A DNA stretch of 7,471 nucleotides from Mycobacterium sp. (GCA_025965815.1 JAOPWF010000663.1:1-7471), one strand, 5' to 3'. Positions 1 to 7,190 are shown, counted from the first letter of the stretch. The notes: generated from the sequence alone by a model not told the origin. Made by a program: numbers and translations.

Positions 1-781
1 GGTAGGTGTCGATCAGGGCGCTCATATGCTGTTCGTGACGGCGTGCCTTCTGCTCACCGACAAGTTCGGTGATCGGGATGAGCAGAGGCGGATCGCTGGC
101 GAGCTGGCGCTGTCCATCAACCAGGTGTGTCAGCTTGTCGAGCGCCTGAAGGTTGTCATGCGAATGTGCTCTCAACGCGGTGCGCCGGATCGCGTGTGCG
201 AATTTCGGGTCGACACTGGTCTCGAGCGCATCGTCGATCACGGTATGCGCGTACCACACCTCGAGTTCGCGCATCCTTGCGAGCGCTCGCATTCGATCTC
301 GATACGCCGCGGCGCAACTGTGCACGACGTATTCGCATTGGCTCGGGGTGAAGCCGTTCGTGCGCGCGGCGACGGCCAGGCTGGCCACCAGTCGCTTGAC
401 ATCCCACTCCCACGGGCCCGGCAATGTCTCGTCGAAATCGTTGATGTCAAATACCAGATTGCGCTCGGCGGATGCGAACAGACCGAAGTTGGACAGGTGC
501 GCGTCACCGCATAACTGCGACATGAGCCCGGTGTGCTGCCCAGATGCCAGGTCGGCGGCCATGATCAGCGCCGCACCGCGAAAAAACGCAAACGCCGAGG
601 TCAGCATGCGACCATAGCGAATAGGTAGCAGTTCGGCCACACGCGAGGCGCCCTGGGATTGCAGGAGCGTGACCGGGTCGGGGCGGTTGGTGTCGGCACC
701 CAACTCCGCGAGTGCCGACCGCGGCAGGATTGACCTGCGTGAACGGCCGAGCTCGTGTCGGTCCTGCGCGGAGAGATACAT
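1..781 (-). CDS. DUF2252 family protein (kinase-like fold), 3' end outside window
   Basis: The first 260 residues of a DUF2252 protein are visible; family members are usually above 400 residues, so the C-terminal part lies beyond the left edge. The ATG at 779-781 has a strong ribosome binding site, GGAGG at 791-795 with 9 bases of spacing, and an in-frame TGA just upstream fixes the start. Key motifs are CGDAHLSNFG at residues 91-100, resembling the catalytic loop of kinase and aminoglycoside-phosphotransferase folds (G-D-x-H-x-x-N), and FDINDFDE at 111-118, placed like the metal-binding Asp segment. WEWDVKRLVAS at 124-134 is also typical of the family. There is no signal peptide or membrane segment, so it is probably cytoplasmic. 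The biochemical function of DUF2252 is unknown to me; phosphotransfer is inferred from the motifs only. It is separated from the upstream fadE-like gene by about 330 bases and probably has its own promoter. Family assignment is confident, role is not. Confidence 0.85.
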   Translation of the reverse strand, partial: MYLSAQDRHELGRSRRSILPRSALAELGADTNRPDPVTLLQSQGASRVAELLPIRYGRMLTSAFAFFRGAALIMAADLASGQHTGLMSQLCGDAHLSNFGLFASAERNLVFDINDFDETLPGPWEWDVKRLVASLAVAARTNGFTPSQCEYVVHSCAAAYRDRMRALARMRELEVWYAHTVIDDALETSVDPKFAHAIRRTALRAHSHDNLQALDKLTHLVDGQRQLASDPPLLIPITELVGEQKARRHEQHMSALIDTY

Positions 782-1111
782 CTGCTGTCACCTCCAAGCC
801 TGCGCCTGGGTCGGCGATGATTCCGGGTGCTACAACTCTTGCACTCCAGACGTCGTGTTGGTGGTGCTGTCGCCAGGACCCGCGAGAAACCCCTCGCATG
901 CTCGCGCGCCTGATGCCGATCGGCGAGTCCCTACCACCCGGACGACTCTCGACGTCGCCGTCCCCGCGGCGGTGCGCCGGGTGATTTGCGCAACCCCGAC
1001 AGTGCATCCACTGCGGTGATGAGGGCTGGGACGAGGACCGGAGAAATCACAAATGGATAGTTGGGTGCTGCACTTCGATGTGCCGCCCGAGGGCTCGGGT
1101 CCGGCTGGGGT
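782..1111. other. Intergenic region between DUF2252 gene and fadE-like gene
   Basis: About 330 bases hold no reading frame that looks like a real protein on either strand; the open frames here are arginine-, proline- and serine-rich shadows. It contains the DUF2252 ribosome binding site (791-795), a perfect 10-base palindrome GCCGATCGGC at 915-924 and, near the fadE end, a short hairpin (1086-1099). Neither a clear -10/-35 pair nor an RNA gene was recognised. The DUF2252 promoter presumably lies here, but I cannot place it. Confidence 0.6.
1086..1099 (-). terminator. Possible short hairpin terminator after the fadE-like gene
   Basis: A perfect inverted repeat, CCCGAG and CTCGGG separated by two bases, starts 12 bases past the TAA stop of the acyl-CoA dehydrogenase gene. 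As RNA it can fold as a 5-pair GC-rich stem with a 4-base loop. No run of U follows; mycobacterial terminators often lack one, but the stem is short, so this is only a candidate end for the operon transcript. Confidence 0.3.
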
Positions 1112-2277
1112 TTAGGCGGTCAGGAGGGCGCGCGACATCACGATGTGCTGAATTTGATTGGTGCCCTCATATATCTGGGTGATCTTGGCGTCGCGCATCA
1201 TCCGCTCTACCGGAAAGTCACGGGTGTACCCGGCGCCGCCGAGCAGCTGCACGGCGGACTCGGTGACGTCCATCGCGACGTCCGAGGCGAAGCACTTGGC
1301 CGCCGCGGAGATGAAGCTGAGGCCGGCCTCGCCCCGGTGTGCGCGCGCTGCCGCGGTGTAGACCATCAGCCTTGCGGCCTCGACCTTCATCGCCATTTCG
1401 GCGAGTTCGAATTGGATTGCTTGAAAACTCGATATCGACCGGCCGAATTGCTTCCGTTCCTTGGTGTAGCCGACCGCAACGTCCAGCGCGCCTTGGGCCA
1501 CGCCGACGGCTTGTGCGCCGACGGTGGGCCGGGTGTGGTCGAGCGTTTTTAGTGCGGTCTTCAGGCCGGTACCGGGTTCGCCGATCATCCGTTCGCCGGG
1601 AATACGGCAGTTCTCGAAATAGAGCTCCGCGGTGGGCGAGCCTTTGATGCCCATTTTTCGCTCTTTGGGCCCGACCACGAATCCCTCATCGTCTTCGTGG
1701 ACCATGAACGCCGACACGCCGTTGGCACCCTTGTCCGGGTCGGTCACCGCTATCACGGTGTACCAGGTCGACTTGCCACCGTTGGTGATCCAGCACTTCG
1801 TGCCATTGAGGACCCAATCGTCGCGGTCGGCGCGGGCCCGGGTTCGCATGCTGGCCGGGTCGGATCCGGCCTCCCGCTCCGACAGCGCATATGACGCCAT
1901 CGCGCCGTTGGCGATGTCGGGCAGCACCTGGTGCTTTAGGTCTTCGCAGCCGGCGAGGATGAGCCCCATGGTCCCAAGCTTGTTCACCGCCGGAATCAAC
2001 GACGACGAGCAGCAGCCGCGGGCGACCTCCTCGACCACGATGCAGGTGGCCACGCCGTCGGCCCCTTGGCCGCCGTAGGCCTCGGGGATGTGGACGGCGT
2101 TGAAGCCGGACTGGTTGAGTGCGTCAAGGGCTTCCTGCGGAAACCGCTCCCTTTCGTCGCAATCGGCCGCGTGCGGCACGATGTCGCGCTCGGTCAGTGC
2201 ACGGATCGCCTGCGTAATTCGTGGTGCTCGTCGGTCAACATAAACAGATCGAAGGAGGAGTCTGTGGCGGTGGTCAT
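1112..2277 (-). CDS. Acyl-CoA dehydrogenase, FadE25-like, with apparent N-terminal frameshift
   Basis: FAD-dependent acyl-CoA dehydrogenase that would oxidise an acyl-CoA to the trans-2-enoyl-CoA and pass electrons to electron-transfer flavoprotein. The body closely matches my memory of mycobacterial FadE25. Numbered on the frame-corrected 388-residue protein, visible motifs are the substrate/FAD signature ALSEREAGSD (about 131-140), the second family signature from QLLGGAGYT (about 344) to MMRDAKI (about 366), and IYEGTNQIQ (369-377), whose Glu371 is the expected catalytic base. The true start is probably the ATG at 2275-2277, with AAGGA five bases upstream, 26 bases after the preceding stop. 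It reads MTTATDSSFDLFMLTDEHHE and then LR, the expected family N-terminus, but that frame hits TGA at 2194-2196. The rest continues in another frame from about 2212 (AIRALTERDIVPHAA). The downstream frame is open up to an ATG at 2347, but that extension looks nothing like the family and overlaps the neighbouring gene. Family is certain; whether the gene is broken or misread is open. Confidence 0.9.
2210..2214 (-). other. Apparent -1 frameshift in fadE-like gene
   Basis: On the coding strand the sequence reads GAA TTA CGC AGG CGA TCC. Inserting one C after CGC gives GAA TTA CGC CAG GCG ATC CGT, which encodes ELRQAIR and joins the N-terminal and main frames without loss, as in FadE25-type proteins (E-M-R-x-A-I-R-A-L in the homologue I remember). 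The site is not a long homopolymer. Either a genuine single-base deletion or a sequencing error could produce it. Confidence 0.7.
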
Positions 2278-2303
2278 GGTTTTCCTTGTCGGGTTGTGGT
2301 CGG

Positions 2304-3719
2304 TCAGTGGTTGAGTTCAGCGAGTGCGGACTGGGCGGCGTTGGCACCGCACATTCCGTGCGCGCCGGGTCCGGGGGGTGTGGCCGCCGAGCAGATGTAC
2401 ATTCCGCGCACGCCGACGCTGTAGGGCGACAGCGTGATTCGCGGGCCGAATGTGAGTTGGCGGATGTCCTTGGAGCCCGTCATGATGTCGCCGCCAACGA
2501 AGTTGGTGTTATACGAAGCCATTTGCGTCGTTGAGCGCAGGGCGTGGCCGACGACGCGGTCGCGGAATCCCGGGGCGAACCGCTCGATTTGGGCGATGAT
2601 CGCCGCGGTAGCGTTGCCGGTGTAGCCGTTGGGGACGTGCGCGTAGGTCCACACCGGGTGGGTGTTGCCGACCGATCGCCCCGGGTCGGCCAGATACTGT
2701 TGTCCGACAAGGACGAAGGGCCGCCCGGGCATGCGCCCGGCGTGGATGTCGCGTTCGGTCGCGGCCAGTTCGGCGAACGAGCCGACGACGTGTACGGTCC
2801 CGGCTAGGCGGGCTTCGGGATTGCTCCACGGGACCCCGCCTTCAACGGCGAAGTCGACCTTGAACGCGCCTGGGCCACGGCGGAATCGGCGGTAGGCGCG
2901 GGCCACTCGCCGCGGGAGACGGTCACCCAGGATTCCGGCGACGGCTTCGGGTGCCAGGTCGAATATGGTCACGTCGGCCGCCGGAAGCTGAGATGCCGCG
3001 TCGATGCGGGTGCCGGTTTCGACCTTGCCGCCCAGGTCGGCCAACAGCGACGCCAGCGCGTCGGTGATGGACTGCGACCCGCCGGCCGCGACCGCCCATC
3101 CGTGGCGATGCCCGGCGGTGAGGATGCCCAGCCCGATCGCGGAGGTCATCGGGTAGTGCAGCGGCCGGAAGGCATGCGCCGCGACGCCTCCGAACAATGC
3201 CCGGGCCCTGTTTGTGCGAAACGACCGAGCCAGTATCGACGCGGGTAGCACGGTCGGTGCTCCGAACCTGGCCAGTGTCAGCGGATGGTGGGGCACCCTC
3301 AGCAGTGGTCCCATGATGTCCTCGGAGAGGGCGTCAAATCTCTCCGACGGCCGGCCGAACAGTGTCCGCCAGCGTGAGCCGTCGGTGCCGAGTCCATCGG
3401 CGGTGGCCTCGACGGAGCGGTGCAGCACCCCGGCGCCGCCGCCGTCGAGTGGGTGGGCGCAGTCGATCTCGGGTGACCGCCACGACAGGCCGTACCGATC
3501 CAGGCCCAGGCTCGTCAGAAACGGCGAGCCGACGGCCATCGGGTGGATCGCTGAGCAGTGGTCGTGCAGCAGGCCGGGCATGATCGCCTCACTGCTGCGG
3601 GTGCCCCCGCCGATCTCGTCGGCGGCTTCCAGCACGGTGACCTGCACGCCCGCCTTGGCGAGTGTCACCGCGGCGGCCAGGCCGTTCGGCCCGGCCCCCA
3701 CGACGGTCGCGGTGCTCAT
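2304..3719 (-). CDS. FAD-dependent oxidoreductase, phytoene desaturase (CrtI/PYROXD2-like) family
   Basis: A 471-residue flavoprotein. The N-terminus carries the dinucleotide-binding fold VVGAGPNGLAAA (residues 6-17), with Glu31 ending the second strand and GGGTRS at 37-42. The C-terminus has the family's second FAD signature, ATPPGPGAHGMCGANAA at 446-462. The stretch HVPNGYTGN...IERFAPGFRD in the last third is typical of the PYROXD2-like branch of phytoene desaturase relatives rather than true carotenoid desaturases. Such enzymes oxidise or desaturate hydrophobic substrates; no substrate can be read here, and no other carotenoid gene is in view. The ATG overlaps the stop of the DUF3556 gene as ATGA (3716-3719) and has only a poor ribosome binding site of its own, so it is probably translated by coupling. 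It is followed 26 bases later by the fadE-like start. There is no signal peptide or membrane helix. Family assignment is strong; the reaction is inferred only broadly. Confidence 0.88.
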   Translation of the reverse strand: MSTATVVGAGPNGLAAAVTLAKAGVQVTVLEAADEIGGGTRSSEAIMPGLLHDHCSAIHPMAVGSPFLTSLGLDRYGLSWRSPEIDCAHPLDGGGAGVLHRSVEATADGLGTDGSRWRTLFGRPSERFDALSEDIMGPLLRVPHHPLTLARFGAPTVLPASILARSFRTNRARALFGGVAAHAFRPLHYPMTSAIGLGILTAGHRHGWAVAAGGSQSITDALASLLADLGGKVETGTRIDAASQLPAADVTIFDLAPEAVAGILGDRLPRRVARAYRRFRRGPGAFKVDFAVEGGVPWSNPEARLAGTVHVVGSFAELAATERDIHAGRMPGRPFVLVGQQYLADPGRSVGNTHPVWTYAHVPNGYTGNATAAIIAQIERFAPGFRDRVVGHALRSTTQMASYNTNFVGGDIMTGSKDIRQLTFGPRITLSPYSVGVRGMYICSAATPPGPGAHGMCGANAAQSALAELNH

Positions 3720-5539
3720 GCCAGCGCACCATAATCGTTATTGTGCTTGTCCCGGTCCAAGGCCCGCTCGACGCGGTCGCGCTCGCTGACCAATGACCAG
3801 GTGGCCTCGGTGGGGATCGGGCCGTTGGGCAGCCACGGCTGCTCGGCGACCGCGTCGGCCACCCTCCAGGTGCCTCGCTCGATCACCCCGAGTGCCGCGT
3901 CGATCACCTTGTAGTGCTGCACCTTGCTGCCCCAGCCCTGCGATTCCACCCAGACAACGACGAGTTCGCCAGGGTCGAAGGCAGCCTCGCGCTGCACCGC
4001 GGCGATGAGGTCTCCGTTGTGCAGGTGTCCGTCGCCAAAGTTGAAGCCGATCAACGAGTTGCAGACGAACTCGGCCTCGCGCACCGTGCGCGTTTCGATG
4101 CTCGGGAGCGTCTTGAGCAGCACCGAGAACAGGCCGCGGCCCTGGCTGTGCATGGTGCGCCAGGCGATGGTCGACTGCATCGTGATCTCGGCCCACTGCG
4201 GTTCGTAACCGAACGCGACGAATTGGTCGACCTGGTTTTTTGCGGTGCGCGTGACCTTGTTCAGCTTCTGTTCCGCGCCGGGGGCGAACGCCCACACCGC
4301 CGAGGCCCAGTTGCCGGCGTACTGGCGCATCGAGGGCAGGAACGACACCTTGTCGGGTCGGAAGTTGCCCAGGATCGGGAAGAACACCAACGCGGCGACG
4401 ATCAGCACCGTCAGCCACGGCGAGGACATGTCCGTCACCGCGTAGCCGCGGGCCGCCGGGAAGCCGAGGAACAAGAAAATGCTGGCATAGGCGAACAGGA
4501 CGTTCCATTCCAGCGGAACCGCAAGCGGGAACGTCGAAACGATGAAGAGGTGGAAGGTCACCATGACCACCACGGCCGCCACCGTCAGCCACTTGTTCGT
4601 CGAGAAAAGCAGCGTCAACGGCGCGATGATTTCGACGGTGGTGCCTGCGACATGGGCCATGATGTCGGCGATGCGTGACGGCCGCAGGTCGCGCGGGAAG
4701 TCGCGGTAGTGCGCCCGTTTGATCCACTTGAACGGCATCGACGGGCTGTTGCTGACCATCGGGGGAACGACATTGGAGAAGTGCTTGCCGAACTTCGACA
4801 CTCCGGCGCCGACCCAGACAACCACGATCAGCAGCTTGAGCGCGATGATCATGTCGACGAAGGGCAGCACGGTGAAGAAGACAATGGCCGGCAGATACTG
4901 CTCGCCGCGGGCGCCCAGGAACACCGTCTTGTCGCGTATTCCCATCACCACCAGGAGCAGTATCGGCGCGATGAGAAGTGCTGGGCTGACCAGCCCGGAC
5001 GTGTTGTGCGGCATCACCCGTGACAGCGAATCGCTGTGCACGCCCGGGGAAAACAGCGGGATAGCGACACTGATCAGCAGCGCGACATAGAGGATGACGT
5101 CGAACCAGGTGCGCCGGTCGCCTGCGGTGAACGGCATCCACTTCCACGGCCGCAGGCGGATGGTGCCCGGCCGCGCCCAGAACAGGATGCCTCCGGTCAT
5201 AGGCTTGACCTTGCCGGCCAACGGGCCCCACGACCCGGCGACACCGATGACTTCGAGCAGCACCGTCCACAGGATGGCCTTCTGATAGACGATCGGCTGG
5301 TTCCACCATTCGGACACATGCCAGAACGCCGGCAACCCAGAGGTCAGCGTCGCCACCAGGACACCGCCGACGGCGTAGAACAGCAGTAGCTTCGCGATGT
5401 AGACGGTGTGCACCAGCTTGGGCGAGCCGAATCCGTTCTCACCCCAGCTCAGCGCGAGGATCCGCATCCGCTCCATGAGCGGCTTCTGCAGGAAGGTGTC
5501 CGGATCGACGGCGGGCAGGTTCGGCTTGATGAATCCCAT
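3716..5539 (-). CDS. DUF3556 polytopic membrane protein
   Basis: A 607-residue integral membrane protein that I assign to DUF3556, a family of unknown function seen in mycobacteria and relatives. About ten hydrophobic segments are visible, roughly at 46-66, 87-103, 147-164, 183-200, 215-246 (probably two), 299-313, 317-337, 345-361 and 374-391. About 210 mostly soluble residues follow, ending in NNDYGALA. Conserved-looking polar patches sit between helices: KFGKHFSNVVPPMVSNSPS (249-267) and WIKRAHYRDFPRDLRPSRI (272-290). The ATG at 5537-5539 is chosen because AGGAG (5547-5551) lies 7 bases upstream, overlapping the TAG of the synthetase gene. The frame is open for 94 further codons upstream, but those lie over the conserved end of the synthetase. 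Its stop overlaps the oxidoreductase start. Tight packing suggests it works with the surrounding acyl-CoA and redox enzymes, perhaps in transport or membrane lipid chemistry, but no mechanism is supported by motif. Confidence 0.8.
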   Translation of the reverse strand: MGFIKPNLPAVDPDTFLQKPLMERMRILALSWGENGFGSPKLVHTVYIAKLLLFYAVGGVLVATLTSGLPAFWHVSEWWNQPIVYQKAILWTVLLEVIGVAGSWGPLAGKVKPMTGGILFWARPGTIRLRPWKWMPFTAGDRRTWFDVILYVALLISVAIPLFSPGVHSDSLSRVMPHNTSGLVSPALLIAPILLLVVMGIRDKTVFLGARGEQYLPAIVFFTVLPFVDMIIALKLLIVVVWVGAGVSKFGKHFSNVVPPMVSNSPSMPFKWIKRAHYRDFPRDLRPSRIADIMAHVAGTTVEIIAPLTLLFSTNKWLTVAAVVVMVTFHLFIVSTFPLAVPLEWNVLFAYASIFLFLGFPAARGYAVTDMSSPWLTVLIVAALVFFPILGNFRPDKVSFLPSMRQYAGNWASAVWAFAPGAEQKLNKVTRTAKNQVDQFVAFGYEPQWAEITMQSTIAWRTMHSQGRGLFSVLLKTLPSIETRTVREAEFVCNSLIGFNFGDGHLHNGDLIAAVQREAAFDPGELVVVWVESQGWGSKVQHYKVIDAALGVIERGTWRVADAVAEQPWLPNGPIPTEATWSLVSERDRVERALDRDKHNNDYGALA

Positions 5540-5549
5540 TTCTTCTCTC

Positions 5550-7013
5550 CTATGCCTTGAGTAGTGCTTGTCGCAGTGTGGGTTTGGCGATCTTGCCGAC
5601 GGCGTTTTTGGGAAGGTCGTCGAGGATCGTGATATCAACGGGGAGCTTGTATTTCGACAATGACTCAGTGAGGTGCTCGCGGATCGCATCGACGGCGAGC
5701 TGCTTGCATGGGTGCAGTGAGACGAAGAGCACCGGCTCTTCTCCGTAGACGCGGTTGGGTCGGCCGACGACGGCGGCCTCGGCGATCTGCGGCAACTGGT
5801 GAACGACGGCTTCGATCTCACGCGGATAGATGTTCTCGCCGCCGCGGATGATCATGTCTTTTGCACGGTCGACGAGCACCAGGTATCCGTCCTCGTCGAA
5901 GCGCCCGATGTCGCCGGTGTGCAGCCAGCCGTCGACAATCGTGTTGGCTGTTTCGTCGGGGCGGTTGAGATAGCCGCGCATCACGTTCGGGCCCTTGATC
6001 ACCACCTCCCCGGCTTCCCCGTCTGTCACGGGTTGACCGTTGGCGTCCACCAGCCGAATGGTCTGGCCGGGCAGCGGCAGACCGACTGTCCCCGGCTTGC
6101 GTTGGCCGTCAACGGGATTGAGCGTGCTGGCGCATGTGCTCTCCGACAGGCCATAACCCTCGATGACCGGGATGCTGTAGCGCGATTCGAACTGCTCCAA
6201 CAGCTCCACACTGGCCGGCGCGGCGCCACAGATGGCAAACCTCACCGACGAGGTGTCCGGCTTCACCCCGGGCGGCTGACCACACAGCATGGTGTAAATG
6301 GTTGGGACGGAGGAGAAATAGGTGGCGCCGCTCTGCTCGATGCGGTCGAAGAAGGTCTTTGGGCTGAACCGGCCGGCGATCGTGGCCTGCCCACCGGCCA
6401 GCAACGGCGAAAGAGTTCCAACCACGATCCCATTGACGTGGAACAGCGGCAGTATCAGCAGGCTGTGATCCGCATTGGTCAGCGCGACCGCGTCGATGAC
6501 GCCGCGGCACATAGCGATCAGATTGGAGTGGTCCAGCATGACGCCCTTGGGACGACCAGTGGTTCCACTGGTGTAGATCAGCAACGCCAGCGAATCGTCG
6601 CCAAGTTGTGCGGGATGCAGCGGCTCGGAGGCAGGTGTCGACGTCAACTCGGCCGCCGTGATCATCGGGACAAAACCCGTGTCGAACTCCGCCACGGTGT
6701 CGACAACCAGCACCTTGGCGTGGGCATCCGACAGCTGATAGTTGACCTCTGCCGGTCGCAGCGAAGGATTGATCGGTGTGACCGCTGCATCCAACCGCCA
6801 GGCGGCGAACAGGGAGACCACGACCGCGGCCGTATTGGGCAGCATGACCGCCACGACGTCACCGCTTGTTACACCGTGCCGCTGAAGGGAGGCGCTGGCA
6901 CGCCGCACCGCCTCGAGAAATTCGCCGTTGTTCAGGCTGACGTTGTCGTCGGAGACGGCGGGCCCGCCTGGGTGCTGTGCCGCCCGCAGTTCGGGCAGTA
7001 CCCGCAGGTTCAT
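5550..7013 (-). CDS. AMP-dependent acyl-CoA synthetase (FadD-type, class I adenylate-forming enzyme)
   Basis: A 487-residue ligase that activates a carboxylic acid through an acyl-adenylate to its CoA thioester. All core motifs are present: the phosphate-binding loop YTSGTTGRPKG (147-157), GYGLSEST (286-293), GWLHTGD with the ATP-ribose-binding Asp368, the hinge segment DRAKDMIIRGGENIYPREIE (382-401), and PKNAVGKI (468-475) with the catalytic Lys474. It should therefore be active. An intact C-terminal domain and the absence of an obvious FAAL-type insertion favour a CoA ligase over a fatty acyl-AMP ligase, though that is judged by eye. Chain-length or ring specificity cannot be read. The ATG at 7011-7013 is supported by GAGGAG at 7020-7025, six bases upstream; an open frame continues upstream but codes for unrelated arginine-rich sequence. 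It is the first gene of the cluster, followed after 10 bases by the DUF3556 gene, and is transcribed divergently from the right-edge frame. Confidence 0.95.
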   Translation of the reverse strand: MNLRVLPELRAAQHPGGPAVSDDNVSLNNGEFLEAVRRASASLQRHGVTSGDVVAVMLPNTAAVVVSLFAAWRLDAAVTPINPSLRPAEVNYQLSDAHAKVLVVDTVAEFDTGFVPMITAAELTSTPASEPLHPAQLGDDSLALLIYTSGTTGRPKGVMLDHSNLIAMCRGVIDAVALTNADHSLLILPLFHVNGIVVGTLSPLLAGGQATIAGRFSPKTFFDRIEQSGATYFSSVPTIYTMLCGQPPGVKPDTSSVRFAICGAAPASVELLEQFESRYSIPVIEGYGLSESTCASTLNPVDGQRKPGTVGLPLPGQTIRLVDANGQPVTDGEAGEVVIKGPNVMRGYLNRPDETANTIVDGWLHTGDIGRFDEDGYLVLVDRAKDMIIRGGENIYPREIEAVVHQLPQIAEAAVVGRPNRVYGEEPVLFVSLHPCKQLAVDAIREHLTESLSKYKLPVDITILDDLPKNAVGKIAKPTLRQALLKA

Positions 7014-7019
7014 GTGTTT

Positions 7020-7025
7020 CTCCTC
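7020..7025 (-). promoter_or_regulatory. Ribosome binding site of the acyl-CoA synthetase gene
   Basis: GAGGAG on the minus strand, six bases before the ATG at 7011-7013. It decides the start among an otherwise open upstream frame. Confidence 0.8.
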
Positions 7026-7065
7026 GGTGGCAGCGGTCCATGTGATGTGGGTAGACGCTACGAGG

Positions 7066-7085
7066 CGGTGTGAAGATCGACACCG
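7066..7085. promoter_or_regulatory. Inverted repeat CGGTGT-N8-ACACCG, candidate operator
   Basis: Perfect 6-base arms (7066-7071 and 7080-7085) around an 8-base spacer, 53 bases upstream of the acyl-CoA synthetase start. Size and location suit a dimeric regulator of the TetR or GntR type, but the motif does not match an operator I recognise, for example the AACNNGTT core of KstR. In GC-rich DNA, 6-base dyads also arise by chance. Confidence 0.35.
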
Positions 7086-7114
7086 TCGTTCAGCGATGAA
7101 GATGGCCCCGACTG

Positions 7115-7131
7115 TTGTCGCCCGTAGACAA
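7115..7131. promoter_or_regulatory. Inverted repeat TTGTC-N7-GACAA, candidate operator
   Basis: Perfect 5-base arms with a 7-base spacer, near the middle of the divergent region, about 60 bases before the GTG of the plus-strand frame and about 100 before the synthetase start. The arms are AT-richer than the surroundings. Arm length is short, so confidence is low. Confidence 0.25.
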
Positions 7132-7157
7132 ACGCCGCTGCGAATCCCCACGCGGCG

Positions 7158-7175
7158 GCGACGGCGACGGCGACG
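7158..7175. repeat. Hexamer tandem repeat (GCGACG)x3
   Basis: Three exact copies of GCGACG, preceded by a GCG-rich run, end 15 bases before the plus-strand GTG. The unit is a multiple of three, so copy-number change would not alter frame. It occupies the place where a ribosome binding site would be expected. Confidence 0.8.
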
Positions 7176-7190
7176 ATCTACCGTCATTTC

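Larger units (their letters stand above)
7014..7190. promoter_or_regulatory. Divergent intergenic region with likely operon promoter
   Basis: These 177 bases separate the minus-strand operon from the plus-strand reading frame, so promoters for both should lie here. I could not identify a convincing -10/-35 pair for either direction. Two dyads (7066-7085 and 7115-7131) and a short hexamer repeat (7158-7175) are the only structure seen. A PucR-like or other regulator encoded divergently would commonly act on such a region, but that is inference. Confidence 0.6.

Noticed and set aside
26..617. Plus-strand open frames at the left edge
   Set aside because: They are antisense to the DUF2252 gene, whose motifs are clear; their translations have no recognisable domain.
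915..924. Palindrome GCCGATCGGC in the intergenic region
   Set aside because: A 10-base palindrome is expected by chance in sequence this GC-rich and it lies about 135 bases from the DUF2252 start with no associated promoter-like element.
504..1007. 167-codon minus-strand frame crossing the intergenic region and the DUF2252 start
   Set aside because: It overlaps the DUF2252 N-terminus in another frame and has shadow-like composition; no family is recognisable.
2304..3719. Interpretation of the flavoprotein as a carotenoid biosynthesis enzyme (CrtI)
   Set aside because: The C-terminal features fit the broader PYROXD2-like branch, and no phytoene synthase or cyclase gene is in the window.
3914..4678. 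254-codon plus-strand frame opposite the DUF3556 C-terminal half
   Set aside because: Its composition (very high Arg, Gln, Glu, His) and position mark it as an antisense shadow.
3738..5309. 523-codon minus-strand frame inside the DUF3556 gene
   Set aside because: The translation is Arg/Ala/Gly/His-rich and lacks hydrophobic pattern, as expected for a shifted frame of a GC-rich gene; the DUF3556 frame has clear membrane segments.
5540..5821. 94-codon upstream extension of the DUF3556 frame
   Set aside because: It lies entirely over the conserved C-terminal part of the synthetase, and the ATG at 5539 has a well-spaced ribosome binding site.
5799..7073. Long plus-strand open frame (424 codons) antisense to the acyl-CoA synthetase gene
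   Set aside because: It mirrors a confidently identified gene in high-GC DNA; the translation is low-complexity, lacks any recognisable motif and has no good ribosome binding site.
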